From Onthophagus taurus (lineage: Eukaryota > Arthropoda > Insecta > Coleoptera > Scarabaeidae): a stretch of DNA of 64,000 bases. The notes under the pieces are model-generated. The model was not told the origin of the DNA, ran no database searches, and saw only the letters and a program-made list of their open reading frames with translations. The translations under genes and the position numbers were made by a program. The stretch spans positions 19,783,001 through 19,847,000 of the forward strand of contig NC_091972.1 in the NCBI RefSeq assembly GCF_036711975.1, given 5' to 3'. Shown here one piece after another: positions 35,040-46,900 of this stretch (position 1 is its first letter; each line of letters begins with the position of its first letter).

Positions 35040-36608
35040 ATCAGAAATACCAAAAACCTTTATCTCCTGAAACAAAATTTGAAATGAGAATTGTTATTGA
35101 ACAGGGAAAGTCTCCTTTCTTTTGCGACCTAGACGTTTGTCGTTTTGTGAAAAGTCAGAAGTGAACAAAATTATTAATGACTTGTTACATCAAGGAATAA
35201 TAAGAAAAAGTGTTTCGGAATATAATAGCCCAATTGTATTGGTACATAAAAAACCTACTGGTTTAAGATTATTCGTTGACTATCGAGAACTAAATAAAAT
35301 TACCGTTAGGGATAATTTTCCACTTCCCTTAATAGACGCCCAATTAGACAAGCTCAGGGGTAAAAAGTTTTTTAACAAATTAGATTTAAAAAATGTGTTT
35401 CATCTTGTAAGTGTGGCAGAAGAATCTATAAAATTGACATCATTTGTTACTCATAATGGTCAATTTGAATATGTTAAAATACCATTCGGACTAAAAAATA
35501 GCCCAGCAACATTTATGAGGTACATAAATATGATTTTTCAAGATCTTATAAATCGAAATAAGGTGTGTATTTACATCGATGATATTTTAATAGCTACAGA
35601 AGAAATAGAGGAAAATTAAAAAATTTTGGAACAAGTTTTAGATTTAATAAATAGGAATTTACTAACTTTAAAATTGGAGAAATGTAGTTTTTTACAATTA
35701 ATCCGGAAAATGTTAAAGCAATTACTGAATTTCCAATTCCTAAACATTTTCGAGAGGTACAAAGGTTTTTGGGTTTAGCTTCTAAAGTAAATACAGTACG
35801 TAAATTTAACTAATCAACAACTTTATTGAAACTTCAAACAAAATATCAATGTAATTCAGTTCAGCGTTTATACTTCTCAAAAACACACCCGTTTAGTCCG
35901 ACTTTTCTAGCGATACACTTCTTTTTACCTCTGCCACGCACCAACTCTCATGTTCGACTCTCTCAATCTTGTTCAAACCTGTTCGTTTTTATCTAACGTC
36001 TCGGAACCTTTTCGAACGCGGGAATCACTCCATTGCCACCCCACGCTCCACACTACCAACCCAAAATCTCCCGCACACAAAATATCCCTAACACTTCGCA
36101 TTTCCGTCCATTCATACAGAATTTCGTTATTATAGCAAAACCATTGCATGATCTCTTAAAGAAATATGCCATTTTCAAATTTGGAATAGCAGAAATGAAA
36201 TCGTTTGAATATTTGAAAACGTTGTTAGTGCAGAAACCAATTTTGTCAATTTATGATCCCAAAGCAGAGACACAGTTACATTGTAATGCATCATCTTATG
36301 GTTTCGGATCAATTTTAATGCAAAGACAGGATGATGGACGCTTTCACCCTATCTTTTATTTTAGTAAACGAACAGCAGAAACAGAATCTAAATATCATTT
36401 GTACGAACTAGAAATGTTGGCCATAGTGTATTCGTTAAAACGATTTCGAGTTTATTTGCAAGGACTTGAATTTGTGAAGATTGTGACTGATTGTAATAGC
36501 ATTAAATTAGCGTTACAAAAGAAAGAGATTAATCTTCGAATTTTAAGATGGGCGTTGGAGTTAAAAATTATAATTATAATATTCAACAAAAATCAAGTAA
36601 ACAGATGA
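35040..36608 (+). pseudogene. Gypsy reverse transcriptase and RNase H, interrupted
   Basis: The RT is readable at 35122-35619 with the family's conserved palm motifs and catalytic YIDDIL box. A stop follows. The connection region at 35700-35782 is interrupted by a 311-bp insertion. After it the frame resumes at about 36098 with the connection helix and RNase H domain (to 36608), ending near the segment RFRVYLQGLEF. The first RNase H catalytic aspartate is replaced by asparagine (HCNAS), so the enzyme would be dead even without the breaks. Confidence 0.85.
35783..36093. mobile_element. 311-bp insertion in gypsy pol, solo-LTR-like
   Basis: CTTC occurs on both sides (35779-35782 and 36094-36097), and removing the insert plus one copy makes the pol frame continuous. 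The insert begins TAAAG and ends AACA. It is C-rich on this strand in its right half, unlike its surroundings. A 4-bp duplication and this length fit a solo LTR of another retrotransposon, although the TG start is missing. A short MITE is the alternative. Confidence 0.65.
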
Positions 36609-36609
36609 C

Positions 36610-37560
36610 TCATGTTGACGCTTTAAGTAGAAGAAACATTTTAGTTATTGAAGATAATACTTTTGAAAGAATGTTAAGTCTAAAACAGAATACAGATAAA
36701 CAAACACAAGAACTTAGGGAAAAATTAGCAAATAGTCAAAGTAAAACGTTTGAAATACGTGACGGGTTAACTTATCGAAAAGTTAAGAAAGATTTAATGT
36801 TTTATATGCCAAAAGAAATGGAGAACCATGTTATTCATACTTATCATGACAATATCGGTCATTCGGGCGTAAATAAGACCATTGAATTAATATCTAGGAG
36901 TTATTAGTTCCCGGAAATGAAAAAGAAAGTTAAATCTTATATTTCAAATTGTCTGAAATGTATTGTGTATTCACCTGAAACTGGAAAGAAAGAAGGATTT
37001 CTACACTGTTTACCAAAAGGGAATTTACCTTTTGAAACCATTCCTATAGATCATTACGGACCATTAGAAAAAAACATCTTATAAGAATATGTACATACTG
37101 GCGGTAATTGATGGATTTACAAAATATTTGAGATTATATCCTTGTCGGAAAACGGATAGCAAAGAAGTGATTAAACATTTACAAACTTATTTTGATACCT
37201 ATAGTAAACCTCAGAGAATTGTTTCGGATCGTGGATCATGTTTTACATCAAATGAATTCAAGAAGATTGTTAATGAATATGAAATTAATCGCCATAGGGA
37301 TGCCTCAGGTAAATGGCCAAGTTGAAGTAGTAAATAAATCCGTAAACAAATTATTGTGTAAATTGGTAGAAGATCCAAAGAAATGGGACAGAGCGCTGTT
37401 GAAAGTGGAATTTGCCATGAACAATACTGTGAACCGATCAACAAAAGAAACACCGAATATGCTGTTGAATGGTGTTCAACAACGGGGAAAGATCAATGAT
37501 AATTTGCGATTGATGCTTGCAGGAAAAATGAAGGCGAGCGAGATTTAAACTTAATACGAG
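36610..37560 (+). pseudogene. Gypsy integrase, frameshifted
   Basis: An N-terminal H2C2 zinc finger is at about 36830-36965 (HTYHDNIGHSG ... NCLKC). The catalytic core is at 37089-37290 with IDGFTKY and IVSDRGSCFTS holding two of the acidic residues. A frameshift near 37285 with loss of several residues leads to QVNGQVEVVNKSVN with the last acidic residue, and the core tail to 37548. Two further stops lie at 36905 and 37081. It inserts the cDNA copy into the genome. Confidence 0.82.
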
Positions 37561-37679
37561 AAAAAGCTTTAGAAAATATTAAAATTTTTTATAGATTATC
37601 TCGTTAATTATGACGTAGGTTTTTTATTTTTTAAAATGGTTTAGTAATGTACCTATATTAATATTGTATCCAATCTTTA

Positions 37680-37735
37680 TATTAGATTCAGCTGAAGATG
37701 AGAGGTTTCTCTCGAAACATGTAGTGAGCATATTT
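37680..37735 (+). ncRNA. Hammerhead-like motif in a PLE-type end remnant
   Basis: CTGAAGA (37692-37698), one extra T, a perfect 5-bp stem GAGAG/CTCTC with loop GTTT, GAAA (37714-37717), the palindromic arm ACATGT and A. Stem I is weak, with TTCA pairing to TGAG at one-base offset. No RT is adjacent, so this is probably an orphan Penelope terminus at the end of the gypsy remnant. Confidence 0.45.
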
Positions 37736-37789
37736 AATAAAAGCAAGTTTTGAAGTAAAATTTTTCTGTTTAAAACAACAAAGTTGATT

Positions 37790-38330
37790 ACAACTCAAGA
37801 AGTTGAAACAATAAAAAAATATGTTATTAACAGAAAATGTTAATTATTATCCTATGAAATGTAAATCATATAGTTATTTAGTCCTTTAGGTTTATTTCCA
37901 ACCTAAGTATCAGTATTTCAAAAATTATAAATATTGCGTTTTCAACAGCAAAACCGGTGTTAACTCCTCAATAAAAAGTGACGGAAAAATGTGTGTAAAA
38001 AACATTCTAAATTATCATATAAAACATGATGCTTAACATGATTATTGATTTGGTAATAATCTCAAAAGAGTTTGAATCTGCAAACTCCCAAATTTGCCGT
38101 TTTTAACAACAAAGTTGATTATAACTCAAGAAGTTGATATAGAAATATAAACAATAATGAAATAGAAAACATTGTGGTGAACAACAAATGTTAATTATTA
38201 ACTTATGAAATATAATTCATATAGTGATTTAGTCCATTATGGTTTATTGCCAACCCACAAATGTCAGAATCTCAAAAATTATAAATATTGCATTTTCAAC
38301 AACAAATCCTTTCATTTTTTCAAATCCTTT
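37790..38330. repeat. ~310-bp tandem repeat, about two copies
   Basis: AACAACAAAGTTGATTA..AACTCAAGAAGTTGA recurs at about 37784 and 38102. AAATGTTAATTATTA, TATAGT.ATTTAGTCC and AAAAATTATAAATATTGC follow in the same order in both copies. Confidence 0.8.
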
Positions 38331-38910
38331 TCATCATTTTAACTCAAGAATAAATAATAACAATGTTTGATGTAGTCAAAAATATTCTAAATTGTCGATT
38401 CATAAAATTGTCATTGATAATTACCAATACAATAGAGTTAAAAGAGAATCTGCAAACTTAAATTAAAATCTAAAAAAATGGAAAAAATGAATTGAATTTT
38501 ATTAAAACATAATAATAGAAGATAATTATTACCTCAAAAATAATTTTAAAAACACCTTCTTTACAAAAAGATTGAACCGAACTACTCAAAATAAAATTAT
38601 TTGTATTTAATTTTTGGTAGTTTCTTATCATCTATACATCAAAATCACCGGAACTGATTACAGTGATTACTTATCGTTTAACGAATTAAAACGTTATTTG
38701 TTGTCGGAAATCGGAAATTGATTAAATGAGATCTTGTCGATTAAAAAACCAATACATGGAGTAAACTAAGAAAAATTGAATTGCCCTGTTTATTGAGGTA
38801 CCAAGAATTGTTTAATTAATTTAATTGAATAAACATGTTGTTAACAAATCTTCTTAATTTTGTATCAATCTTATCGACGTTTCCTGACATATTCTTCATT
38901 TTTTTGTTGG
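38331..38910. other. Upstream region of the second CBM14 gene
   Basis: No gene or repeat recognised. It ends at the TATA box of the gene at 39004. Confidence 0.4.
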
Positions 38911-38912
38911 TA

Positions 38913-38943
38913 TATAAACCATCTAAGAAACAATGATTAAACA
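38913..38943 (+). promoter_or_regulatory. TATA box and initiator of the CBM14 gene at 39004
   Basis: TATAAA at 38913-38918 is followed 30 bp later by AACAGAAT with A at 38943. That gives a leader of about 60 bp before the ATG. Confidence 0.55.
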
Positions 38944-39003
38944 GAATAAATCATTTTATCGATTATTACACATCAAAACAACTTTCTCTTCAAAAAAAGT
39001 AAC

Positions 39004-39492
39004 ATGATCAAATTGGTGTTTTTAGCTATTTTGGCTTATGCCAGTGCTGCTATTCCAACTTTAGGTAAGATTAAGATTAATAGTTTTTTTATTATTAATT
39101 TTTTCTATTTTTTGTTAGATTACAACTGCCCTACAACCGGTCAAAAATTCTTTAGATACCCATACGATTGTTCTAAATTCATTGAATGCAACAACGGCGC
39201 CGCCACCATTCAAGATTGTATCATGGGGTTACATTTTAGTGAATCTTTGAATTACTGCGATTTCCCGGATTCAGTTGGTTGCGTTGCTGAACAAATTCCG
39301 GCCGCACCGGAAGGTTGTCCCGAAACCAACGGCGAATTCGCCGTCTTTTTAGCTGATGCATCCGATTGCAGAAGGTATTATGAATGTGATTGGGGAAAGC
39401 CAATCTTAATGGATTGTCCAGAAGGATTATATTTCAACCACGAACTTGACGTTTGCGATTACCCTGAACATTCTGGTTGCATTCAAAAATAA
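39004..39492 (+). CDS. Secreted two-domain chitin-binding (CBM14) protein
   Basis: Exons 39004-39064 and 39119-39492 give 144 residues; the 54-bp intron is phase 1. Residues 1-16 are a signal peptide. CBM14 domain 1 (24-75) has cysteines C-x13-C-x5-C-x9-C-x12-C-x7-C. Domain 2 (87-141) has C-x16-C-x5-C-x9-C-x12-C-x7-C, with YYECDWG and GLYFN.ELDVCDYP. The second domain is very close to those of the 21240 gene, including the VQK/IQK end, which suggests local duplication. It is likely a peritrophic-matrix or cuticle chitin-binding protein. AATAAA signals follow near 39590. Confidence 0.93.
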   Translation: MIKLVFLAILAYASAAIPTLGKIKINSFFIINFFYFLLDYNCPTTGQKFFRYPYDCSKFIECNNGAATIQDCIMGLHFSESLNYCDFPDSVGCVAEQIPAAPEGCPETNGEFAVFLADASDCRRYYECDWGKPILMDCPEGLYFNHELDVCDYPEHSGCIQK

Positions 39493-39654
39493 ATTATCAA
39501 GAAACTTTGGATTCATATAAATAATAGGTTTTAAAACTATGTGATGGGATTAAAAGTATTATGGTTTATGAGATTTCTATTAAATATAAATAAATAATAA
39601 AACTTCACTACACTATATATTTTTTTAATATAAATGTGAGTTTGATAATATACA

Positions 39655-39975
39655 GTGTCCCCCCAAAATCAGCAGGTGTGCTTTTTGGTTCTTACGTTTT
39701 CTGATCTTTGGATCCAAGATATTTAGAAAGTTAATTCGACCAATAATCGATTAAATTGAAGTTTAAAGGTTCTAGTTTATGAAATGATATAAAAATTAAA
39801 AGATCCTTCCATGTAAACGTTTATGGCTCTATGTACCAGGTTTAAATACTATTTCCGGTGTTCAAACAATATTTAAGCCTTTTTCTATCATTCTTTGTTC
39901 TGTATTTTCAATTACGGAAAGTCATAGTAATCCACGGTGCTGTGAAATTTAATTGTGTAATGAGTAATGGTTACA
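39655..39975. other. Repeat-derived stretch between CBM14 gene and piggyBac remnant
   Basis: It includes ACAGTGTCCCCCCAAAA (possible transposon end, near 39652) and a satellite-D-like piece at 39740-39805. Nothing codes. Confidence 0.45.
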
Positions 39976-39978
39976 TAT

Positions 39979-40300
39979 GAAAAAGAACAACAAACATTGA
40001 GTCAATTTATGGACGTTTGTTTGCGTGAGATGGAAAAGGAAGAAATCGATGAAAATTTACAAAATGTCGAAGATGATGAAGTGACGAAGTAGCGGAAAAT
40101 CTTGCCGACGAAGAGGACCCGGAAAATTTTTCTAGTGAACAGGACGTAACGGATATAGAACAAGAACAATAGGATCATATTTTATTGGTAAAGATGCTAT
40201 AAAATGTCAAAAACGCTGTTCACGTCGAAACGTAAGAACATGTGCCGGGGACATAATAAAATATTTGCCAGGACTGAAGACTTCTCTAAAAGGTAGGTAC
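39979..40300 (+). pseudogene. piggyBac transposase, N-terminal fragment
   Basis: An acidic leader (EDPENFSSEQD) is followed after a frameshift, from about 40176, by FIGKDAIKC and NVRTCAGDIIKYLPGLK. This matches the GKD..KW ... NVRTR..NIV...PG.K block at the start of piggyBac transposases. The protein resumes only at 42387, after two insertions and a loss of the middle, so the DDD catalytic core is mostly missing. Confidence 0.8.
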
Positions 40301-40424
40301 TAACAATTATTTAGAAATTTGGAATTATTTTTTCAACATAAATATAATAAACACCATAATGACTTGCACCAATAAATATATTCAAAAACACCAAGTCCAA
40401 TCGATTACAGGTTGTAGATTTATG

Positions 40425-41215
40425 AACCCGCGTGAAGTTACCCATAAATTCCATCCATAAAAAAAACTATTTTGTTTGTGTATCGATTTTAATAATTAAT
40501 AGCTCATTAGCAGATTTGATGTGCAGATTTTGGGCGGGAACACCTTAATTCCGCGAAAAACAGTAAAATATATAAAAGAATTCTCTAAGTTTAGAGTAAT
40601 TAGAAAAGTGCAACAAAACACGAACCTTTTTCCAGACATACGTGGCGCCAGGCGGTTCTTTGAAAAGCAAAATCATGTCCATAAGTATAACTGTTTTGTT
40701 AATGGTCCGATTTAAGTGGATCTGCAAATGTTACCAATCCTTCTATTTTTACATAGTATATTAATTTTTTGAAAGACGGTCTTTCTATTCGAATGTGGGT
40801 AACGACCCTATACGATACAATAAAAATGTGCCATGAATTTTTATGTACAATTTAATGTAGCAACTAAATGTAACTACAATTAAATTAGATTTTAATAGTT
40901 TACTACTTATACTACAATTTTGTTTAATGAAGACAGTATACGCATTCTGATTTGGTAATCATACCTGATATTATGTTAATTAGTTTTCAATTTTTGGGAC
41001 TCTAAAGTTAGAGAATTTTCTTATATATTTTACTGTTTTTCGCGGAATTTAAGGTGTTCCCGCCCAAAATCTGCGAAACCAAAACTATGTTAGGCTCTAC
41101 TCTACGAGATCTTTCTAATGAGCTATTAATCATTAAAATCGATACACAAACAAAATAGTTCTTTTTATGGATGGAATTTATGGGTAACTTCACTTCACAC
41201 GTTGAACAGAAATAG
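40425..41215. mobile_element. Inverted-repeat (foldback-type) element, ~790 bp
   Basis: The arms at about 40435-40600 and 41003-41200 are inverted copies of roughly 170 bp: GTGAAGTTACCCATAAATTC, TTGTTTGTGTATCGATTTTA, GGGCGGGAACACCTTAATTC and CGCGAAAAACAGTAAAATAT on the left. The ~400-bp spacer has no ORF of note. The right arm carries about 20 bp more between AGCTCATTAG and the GGGCGGGAA block. Family unknown; it sits between the piggyBac fragments. Confidence 0.85.
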
Positions 41216-42385
41216 AATTATCTAGTGTAGTTACGACGCGAACCAGATTTCAATTTTTGCTACAAAGTTTATGTTTTGCCGAGTTGGAGACGCAGAATGG
41301 AAGAAAATCAATTAATAAGTTGCTCTGTGTGACTGTGGTTAGACCTATGATCATATACGGAGCAGCAAACCTGGTGTGGGAAAGCCTGACAGACTTCAGT
41401 TATCAGTAAACTTTCACGAATTCAACGAGTAGCTGGATTGGCAATCTGTGATGCGATAAGCACAACGCCAACTGTAGCGGTGGATGTTCTGCTTGGTCTA
41501 TTTCGTTTGAATTTGCATATAGAGAAAGTGGCTAGAACTGCCATTTACAGATTTAAGCAATATGCTCAAAACTGTTCCGATATGTCCTACCAATGCGCTG
41601 CGGAAAACAGTATAAGCATTGATATTGTGCTATCAATGCCATCAGATTTGACGATATCACCATCAGTGATTAATGCTCGATAACAGCTTGTACTGCCTGA
41701 ACGGTAGTCCTGGATCGAAAACGAAAATTCTCTGGTTCAGGCAAATATTTGTTAAATTATTATTTATTAAAACAGTGTTGGCTCTGGTTAATGACTGTAA
41801 AAGAACTTTAAACACACTGTGTTGTGATAACAAATTTTCTCTGAACTGGGTATCAGGTCACTCTGGAGTTGCTGGCAATGAAACGGCAGATGAGCTAGCA
41901 CGAGAGGGCAGCCCTAAAGCGTTATGTGTATATCATTTCCGATGGCCAAACATAGGATTGGACTGTGAGCTGTATAGGGACTTCGCGTAGTGTGGACCAG
42001 TACTCCTGGAATAAGACACGCTAAGTTGTTTATCAACATCGCCACTGTAAAACCCGGAAATATTGTAGGACTTGCTCGTAATGGCATTAAAGGTGTAATG
42101 GGTGTCTTTACTGGGCACTGCCGATTAAACACACACCTCAATTTGTTGGGTCTAGTCGACGATGTTGAATGCCGATTATGTGCGGAGGACGAGGAGATGA
42201 TTGAGCATGTTTTATGCCACTGCCCTGCTGTTAATCGTATCAGATTCTCGATTTTTGGGTCGCAGTTTACCTCCCCAAAGGATCTGAATGACTTTTCACC
42301 GAGAAAAGTATTAATGTTGGTTAAGAGCATTGATAACGTTATCTATCGGGGTTCAATAGATTCTTAGGGTAGTGGTGGAAGGTTC
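41216..42385 (+). pseudogene. 5'-truncated LINE with RNase H (I/R1/LOA group)
   Basis: In order: RT thumb (RPMIIYGAANLVW, IQRVAGLAICDAISTTPT, DVLLGLFRLNLHIEKVA), the C-terminal half of RNase H (NWVSGHSGVAGNETADELAR) and the zinc motif CRLCAEDEEMIEHVLCHC, ending in TAG at 42365-42367. Frameshifts near 41680 and 41990, and a gap removing most of RNase H. The first base after the LINE resumes piggyBac coding. Confidence 0.82.
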
Positions 42386-42386
42386 T

Positions 42387-42720
42387 TAAGATATTTGTTT
42401 TGGCTGATGCAAAAACATACTTCGCTTGCAACTTAGAAGTGTACGTAGGCATTCAACCAATAGGTCAGTACTCATGTAATAATTCTTCTTATGCTGTAGT
42501 AGAAAGATTATGTGAACTACCAAAAGGTTCAAATAGAAATGTGACTGCGGATAATTGGTTCACATCAGTACCTCTAATTAACACTCTAAAAACTAAATGT
42601 AAATAGACCTATTTAGGGAGAACGATTTAGTCAGAAAGAACAAACGCGAATTACCTGTGAAATTTGGAAACCCTAAAGAACGACCCGAAGGTGGCGAATG
42701 GTTGTTTTTTAAGCCTTGCT
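42387..42720 (+). pseudogene. piggyBac transposase, C-terminal fragment
   Basis: Reads KIFVLADAKTYFACNLEVYV, then SYAVVERL, NRNVTADNWFTSVPL and, past a stop at 42604, TYLGRT, RELPVKF and a PKERPEGGEW-type segment in shifting frames. These match piggyBac around the second and third catalytic aspartates (DAKTYY.NLE, GRNVT.DNW.TS). Dead copy. Confidence 0.85.
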
Positions 42721-42985
42721 AAATATAGCAAGACTAAATACACAAGTTATTTACTTATTGAATAATCCGGAAATAATACGATTTCGGCAAAGACAATTTC
42801 TCCAAAATTTTATCTGTTGCTCTAGTAGAACAACGTAGTATACCAAAAATAATCAAATTCAGGATACCAGAGATTCTAAAACCTGTTGTAAGAACTGAAT
42901 AACAACCACAAATATCCTGGAATGTAAGAGGCAGATATAACTTTTGCAATCGTGTAAAGAATCGTCCAACCACATTTTCATATAA
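42721..42985. other. Stretch without recognised features
   Basis: Probably the 3' part of the piggyBac element. No terminal repeat was located. Confidence 0.35.
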
Positions 42986-42987
42986 AA

Positions 42988-43205
42988 GGTACTTTAAATT
43001 TATTTTTCTTCAAACGTCATTGAATGACAGCTTTGTTGGCGTGTTTACTCGCGGTAGAAGTAAATCATTATGGCATAACGACGGTTGCTAAGATCAACAT
43101 AGCAAAAAAGTACTTCAGCGTTATGGCGCTAAAGTAAATTTCACTTTAGCGCCTTAACGCTAAGGAACATTTCACTTTAGCGCCGTATTATTGGAAGTTT
43201 GAAGA
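42988..43205. mobile_element. Short inverted-repeat element, ~215 bp
   Basis: TTTTTCTTCAAACGTC on the left and GAAGTTTGAAGAAAAAA on the right are inverted, about 15 bp. The interior contains a repeated AGCGTTATGGCGCTAAAGT / TTCACTTTAGCGCC motif. Confidence 0.5.
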
Positions 43206-43206
43206 A

Positions 43207-43396
43207 AAAATACTACGTTTTATTCGGAAGAGAAGCAGTTTCGTTTGTGGCTGGTCCGTCATTGCAAATGGCAAATTGTCGGACACGCCACAATTTTAAC
43301 AGCTGATCTGTCATTAGCGACTCACTGCGTTCGTCGCTAAACAACAGACCACGCCATAAAAAACGACTGCTTCTCTTCCATATAAAACAATATACT
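43207..43396. mobile_element. MITE-like element, ~190 bp, ~45-bp inverted ends
   Basis: GTTTTATTCGGAAGAGAAGC on the left and GCTTCTCTTCCATATAAAAC on the right are inverted, extended inwards by GGTCCG/CAGACC-type sequence. Confidence 0.7.
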
Positions 43397-43905
43397 ATTG
43401 TGATGAGCATACTGTTCCAGTTTATGTAAAATTATTACATTATGTAAAAATTGTTACATATAAACAATAATTTATTTAGTTATACTAGCAGAGGACTGAA
43501 TGATCTTTAAGGAAAAAACTAAAGAGACAAAAAAAGTACCAATAATGAACAAGCTTTAGAACCCATATTTTTTTATGTTAACATTCCATGGCGTTAAAAA
43601 GTTGTTCTAATTAATTCAAAGGGGTTGAGAATTTCATCCCCTTAGAGGGCGCTAGGGAAGTTTAAGGTATGGTTGAAAATAAGGTATTAACCAGTAGTAC
43701 ATACATACAAAATTTCAAATTCTACGGTTTACTTATACCCGAAATAAAAGATAAAATGTAAATATTTGGCTCAACTTTGACAGCTCATAGCTCGAAAACA
43801 AAACAGTTGCGACCCTATGTTTATATAAAAAACTTGTGTTATTTTCGCAAGTACCTACGTCCAAGTAAAGTTTTCCGATTAAAAACTGAACCACCCTGTA
43901 GATGT
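43397..43905. other. Non-coding stretch with a transposon terminus
   Basis: It ends with CTGAACCACCCTGTAG at about 43900, a terminus shared by many TA-targeting DNA transposons. No inverted partner was found and nothing codes. Confidence 0.4.
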
Positions 43906-43909
43906 TAAA

Positions 43910-46900
43910 AAGAAGCTTAAATATTCTTATGATATGAAAACTGTAAGATAATATTATATCGATTGTATTTTTAAGGATAGTGATATGATATGTATGTTAA
44001 ATTGAAGCTTACAGATTATACTTCATGATATGATATAAAAACTATAAGATAATATTATTGAAATTTTCAGGAAAAATTGTTAAAGAAGGAATTGTCAAAT
44101 TTTTACATCAAATAAAATACGAAATTTTCAAAAAATCATATCGACTGTTTTTGTAAAAATCTTGATATGATATGTATGTTAAATTGTAAATTAAAGGTTC
44201 TAATTTATAATATGATACCATGATTATATGATAATATTATTAAAATTTCCTGGAAAAGATTATTAAAGACGAAGTAGTCAAATTTGTAAATCAAAAATAA
44301 CCCGAAATTCTCAAAGAATCATATCCACTGTATTTTTATGAATCATAATATAATATATATGTTAAATTGAAGCTTAAAGGTTCTAGTTTATGAGATAATG
44401 CAAAAACTAGAAGTTAATATTGAAATTTCCAGGAAAGGATTATTAAAGACGAAATAGTCAAATTTGTAAATCAAAAATAACACGAAATTTTCAGAAAATC
44501 GTATTGACTGTATTTTTAGGAATCATAATATGATATATATGTTAAATTGAAGCTTAAAGATTCTAGTTTATGATATGATGCAAAAACTATACGATAATAT
44601 TATTGAAGTTTCCAGAAAAAAAATTGTTAGAGGAGGTATTGTCAAATTTTTACATCAAAGAAAATACGACATTTTCAACAAATCATATCGTCTGTATTTT
44701 TAAGAATCTTGATATGATATGTATGTTAAATTGTAGCTTAAAGGTTCTAGTTTATAATATGATATCAAAACTATATGATAATATTATTGAAATTTCCAGG
44801 AAAAAATTATTAAAGATGAAATAGTTAAATTTGTAAATCAAAAATAACGCGAAATTTTCAAAAAATTATATCGATTCTATTTTTAAGAATCATAATATGA
44901 TATATATGTTAAATTGAAGCTTAAAGATTCTAGTTTATGATATGATGCAAAAACTATACGATAATATTATTGAAGTTTCCAGGAAAAAATTGTTAGAAGA
45001 GGTATTGTCAAATTTTTACATCAAAGAAAATACGAAATTTTCAAAAAATCATATCGACTCTGTATTTTTACGAATTTTGATACGATATGTGTGTTAAATT
45101 GTAATTTAAAGGTTCTAATTTATAATATGATATCAAATATGATAATATTATTGAAATTTCCAGGAAAAAATTATTAAAGATGAAATAGTTAAATTTGTAA
45201 ATTAAAAATAACGCGAAATTTTCAAAAAGTCATATCGACCGTATTTTTAGGAATCATAATATGATATATATGTTAAATTGAAGCTTAAAGATTCTAGTTT
45301 ATGATATGTTGCAAAAACTATACGATAATATTATTGAAGTTTACAGAAAAAAATTGTTAAAGAAGGAATTGTCAAATTTTTACATCAAAGAAAATATGAA
45401 ATTTTCAAAAAATCATATCGACTGTATTTTTAAGAATCTTGATATGATATGTATGTTAAATTGTAACTTAAAGGTTCTAATTTATAATGTGATATCAAGA
45501 TTATATGATAATATTATTGAAATTTCCAGGAAAACATTATTAAAGACGAAATAGTCAAATTTGTAAATCAAAAATAAACGCAACATTCTCAAAGAATCAT
45601 ATCGACTGCATTTTTAGGAATCATAATATGATATAGGTATATGTTAAATTGAAGATTGAAGATTTTAGTTTATGATATGATAAAAAACTATAAGATAATA
45701 TTATTGAAATTTCCAGGAAAAAAATATTAAAGAAAAAGCTGGTAAATTTATAAATCAAAAATACTTCTAAATTTTCAAAATATCATATCGACTGTATTTT
45801 TAAGAATCTTGGTAAAATTTATAATATGATATCAAGATTATATGATAATATTATTGAAATTTAAAGGAAAAGATTATTAAAGACGAAATAGTCAAATTTG
45901 TAAATCAAAAATAACGCGAAATTCTCAAAGAATCATATCGACTGCATTTTTAGTAATCATAATTTGATATATATAATGTTAAATTGAAGATTAAAAGATT
46001 CTAGTTTATGATATGATGTAAAAACTATAAGATAATATTATTGAAGTTTCCAGGAAAAAATATTAAAGAAACAGCTGGCAAATTTATAAATCAAAAATAC
46101 TTTTAAATTTTCAAAAAATCATATCGACGGTAATTTTAAGAATTATGACATGATATGTATGTTACATTGTAGCTTAAATATCCAGGAAAAAATTATTAAA
46201 GAGGAAATTGTCTAATTTATAAATCAAATATAATTCAAAATTTTTTAAAAATCATATCGGCTGTATTTTTAAGAATGATGATATGATGTGTATGTTAAAT
46301 TGTAGCTTAAAGATTGTAGTTTATGTGATAATATAAAAACTGTAAGATAATATTATTGAAATTTTCAGAAAAAAAGTTATTAAAGAAGACATTGTCAAAT
46401 TTAGAAATCAAATATAATACTTAAATTTTCAAAAAATTATATCGACTGTATTTTTAAGATTCATGATCTGATGTTTATCTTAAATTATACTTTAAGATTC
46501 TAGTTAATAATATGATATAAAAACAATAAGATAATGTTATTGAAATTCCCAGGAAAAAAATATTAAAGAAGAAATTGGTTAAATTTATAAATCAAAAATA
46601 ATACGAAAATTTCAAAAAATCATATCGACTGTAGTTTTGTACGTGATATGATGTGTATGTTAAATTATAGCTTAAAGATTATAGTTTATGTGATGATATA
46701 AAAAGTATAAGATAATATTATTGAAATTTTCAGAAAATAGTTATTAAGGAAGAAATTGTCAAATTTATAAATCAAACGTAATACCAAATTTTCAAAAAAT
46801 CATATCGACTGTATTTTTAGGAATCACGATGTAATGTGTATCTTAAAAAGTGGCTTAAAGATTCTAGTTTATGATATAAAAACTATAAGATGATATTACT

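Larger units (their letters stand above)
33318..37560 (+). mobile_element. Decayed Ty3/gypsy LTR retrotransposon (no LTRs seen)
   Basis: In order: an N-terminal ORF, Gag with zinc knuckle, aspartic protease, reverse transcriptase, RNase H, integrase. The order RT-RNase H-integrase defines Ty3/gypsy. All parts are broken by stops or frameshifts. I find no long terminal repeats at either end and no envelope gene, so it is a truncated internal region. It lies between a satellite D monomer and a PLE-like end. Confidence 0.88.

Noticed and set aside
33318-37560. Endogenous retrovirus with envelope
   Set aside because: No envelope-like ORF and no LTRs; the domain content is that of a truncated gypsy retrotransposon.
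40521-41193. Two related ORFs (QILGGNTL..) on opposite strands
   Set aside because: They are the two inverted arms of the 40425-41215 element, not genes.
44603-45554. Two similar ORFs of 73 and 82 residues
   Set aside because: Both are readings through satellite D units; their similarity is that of the tandem repeat.
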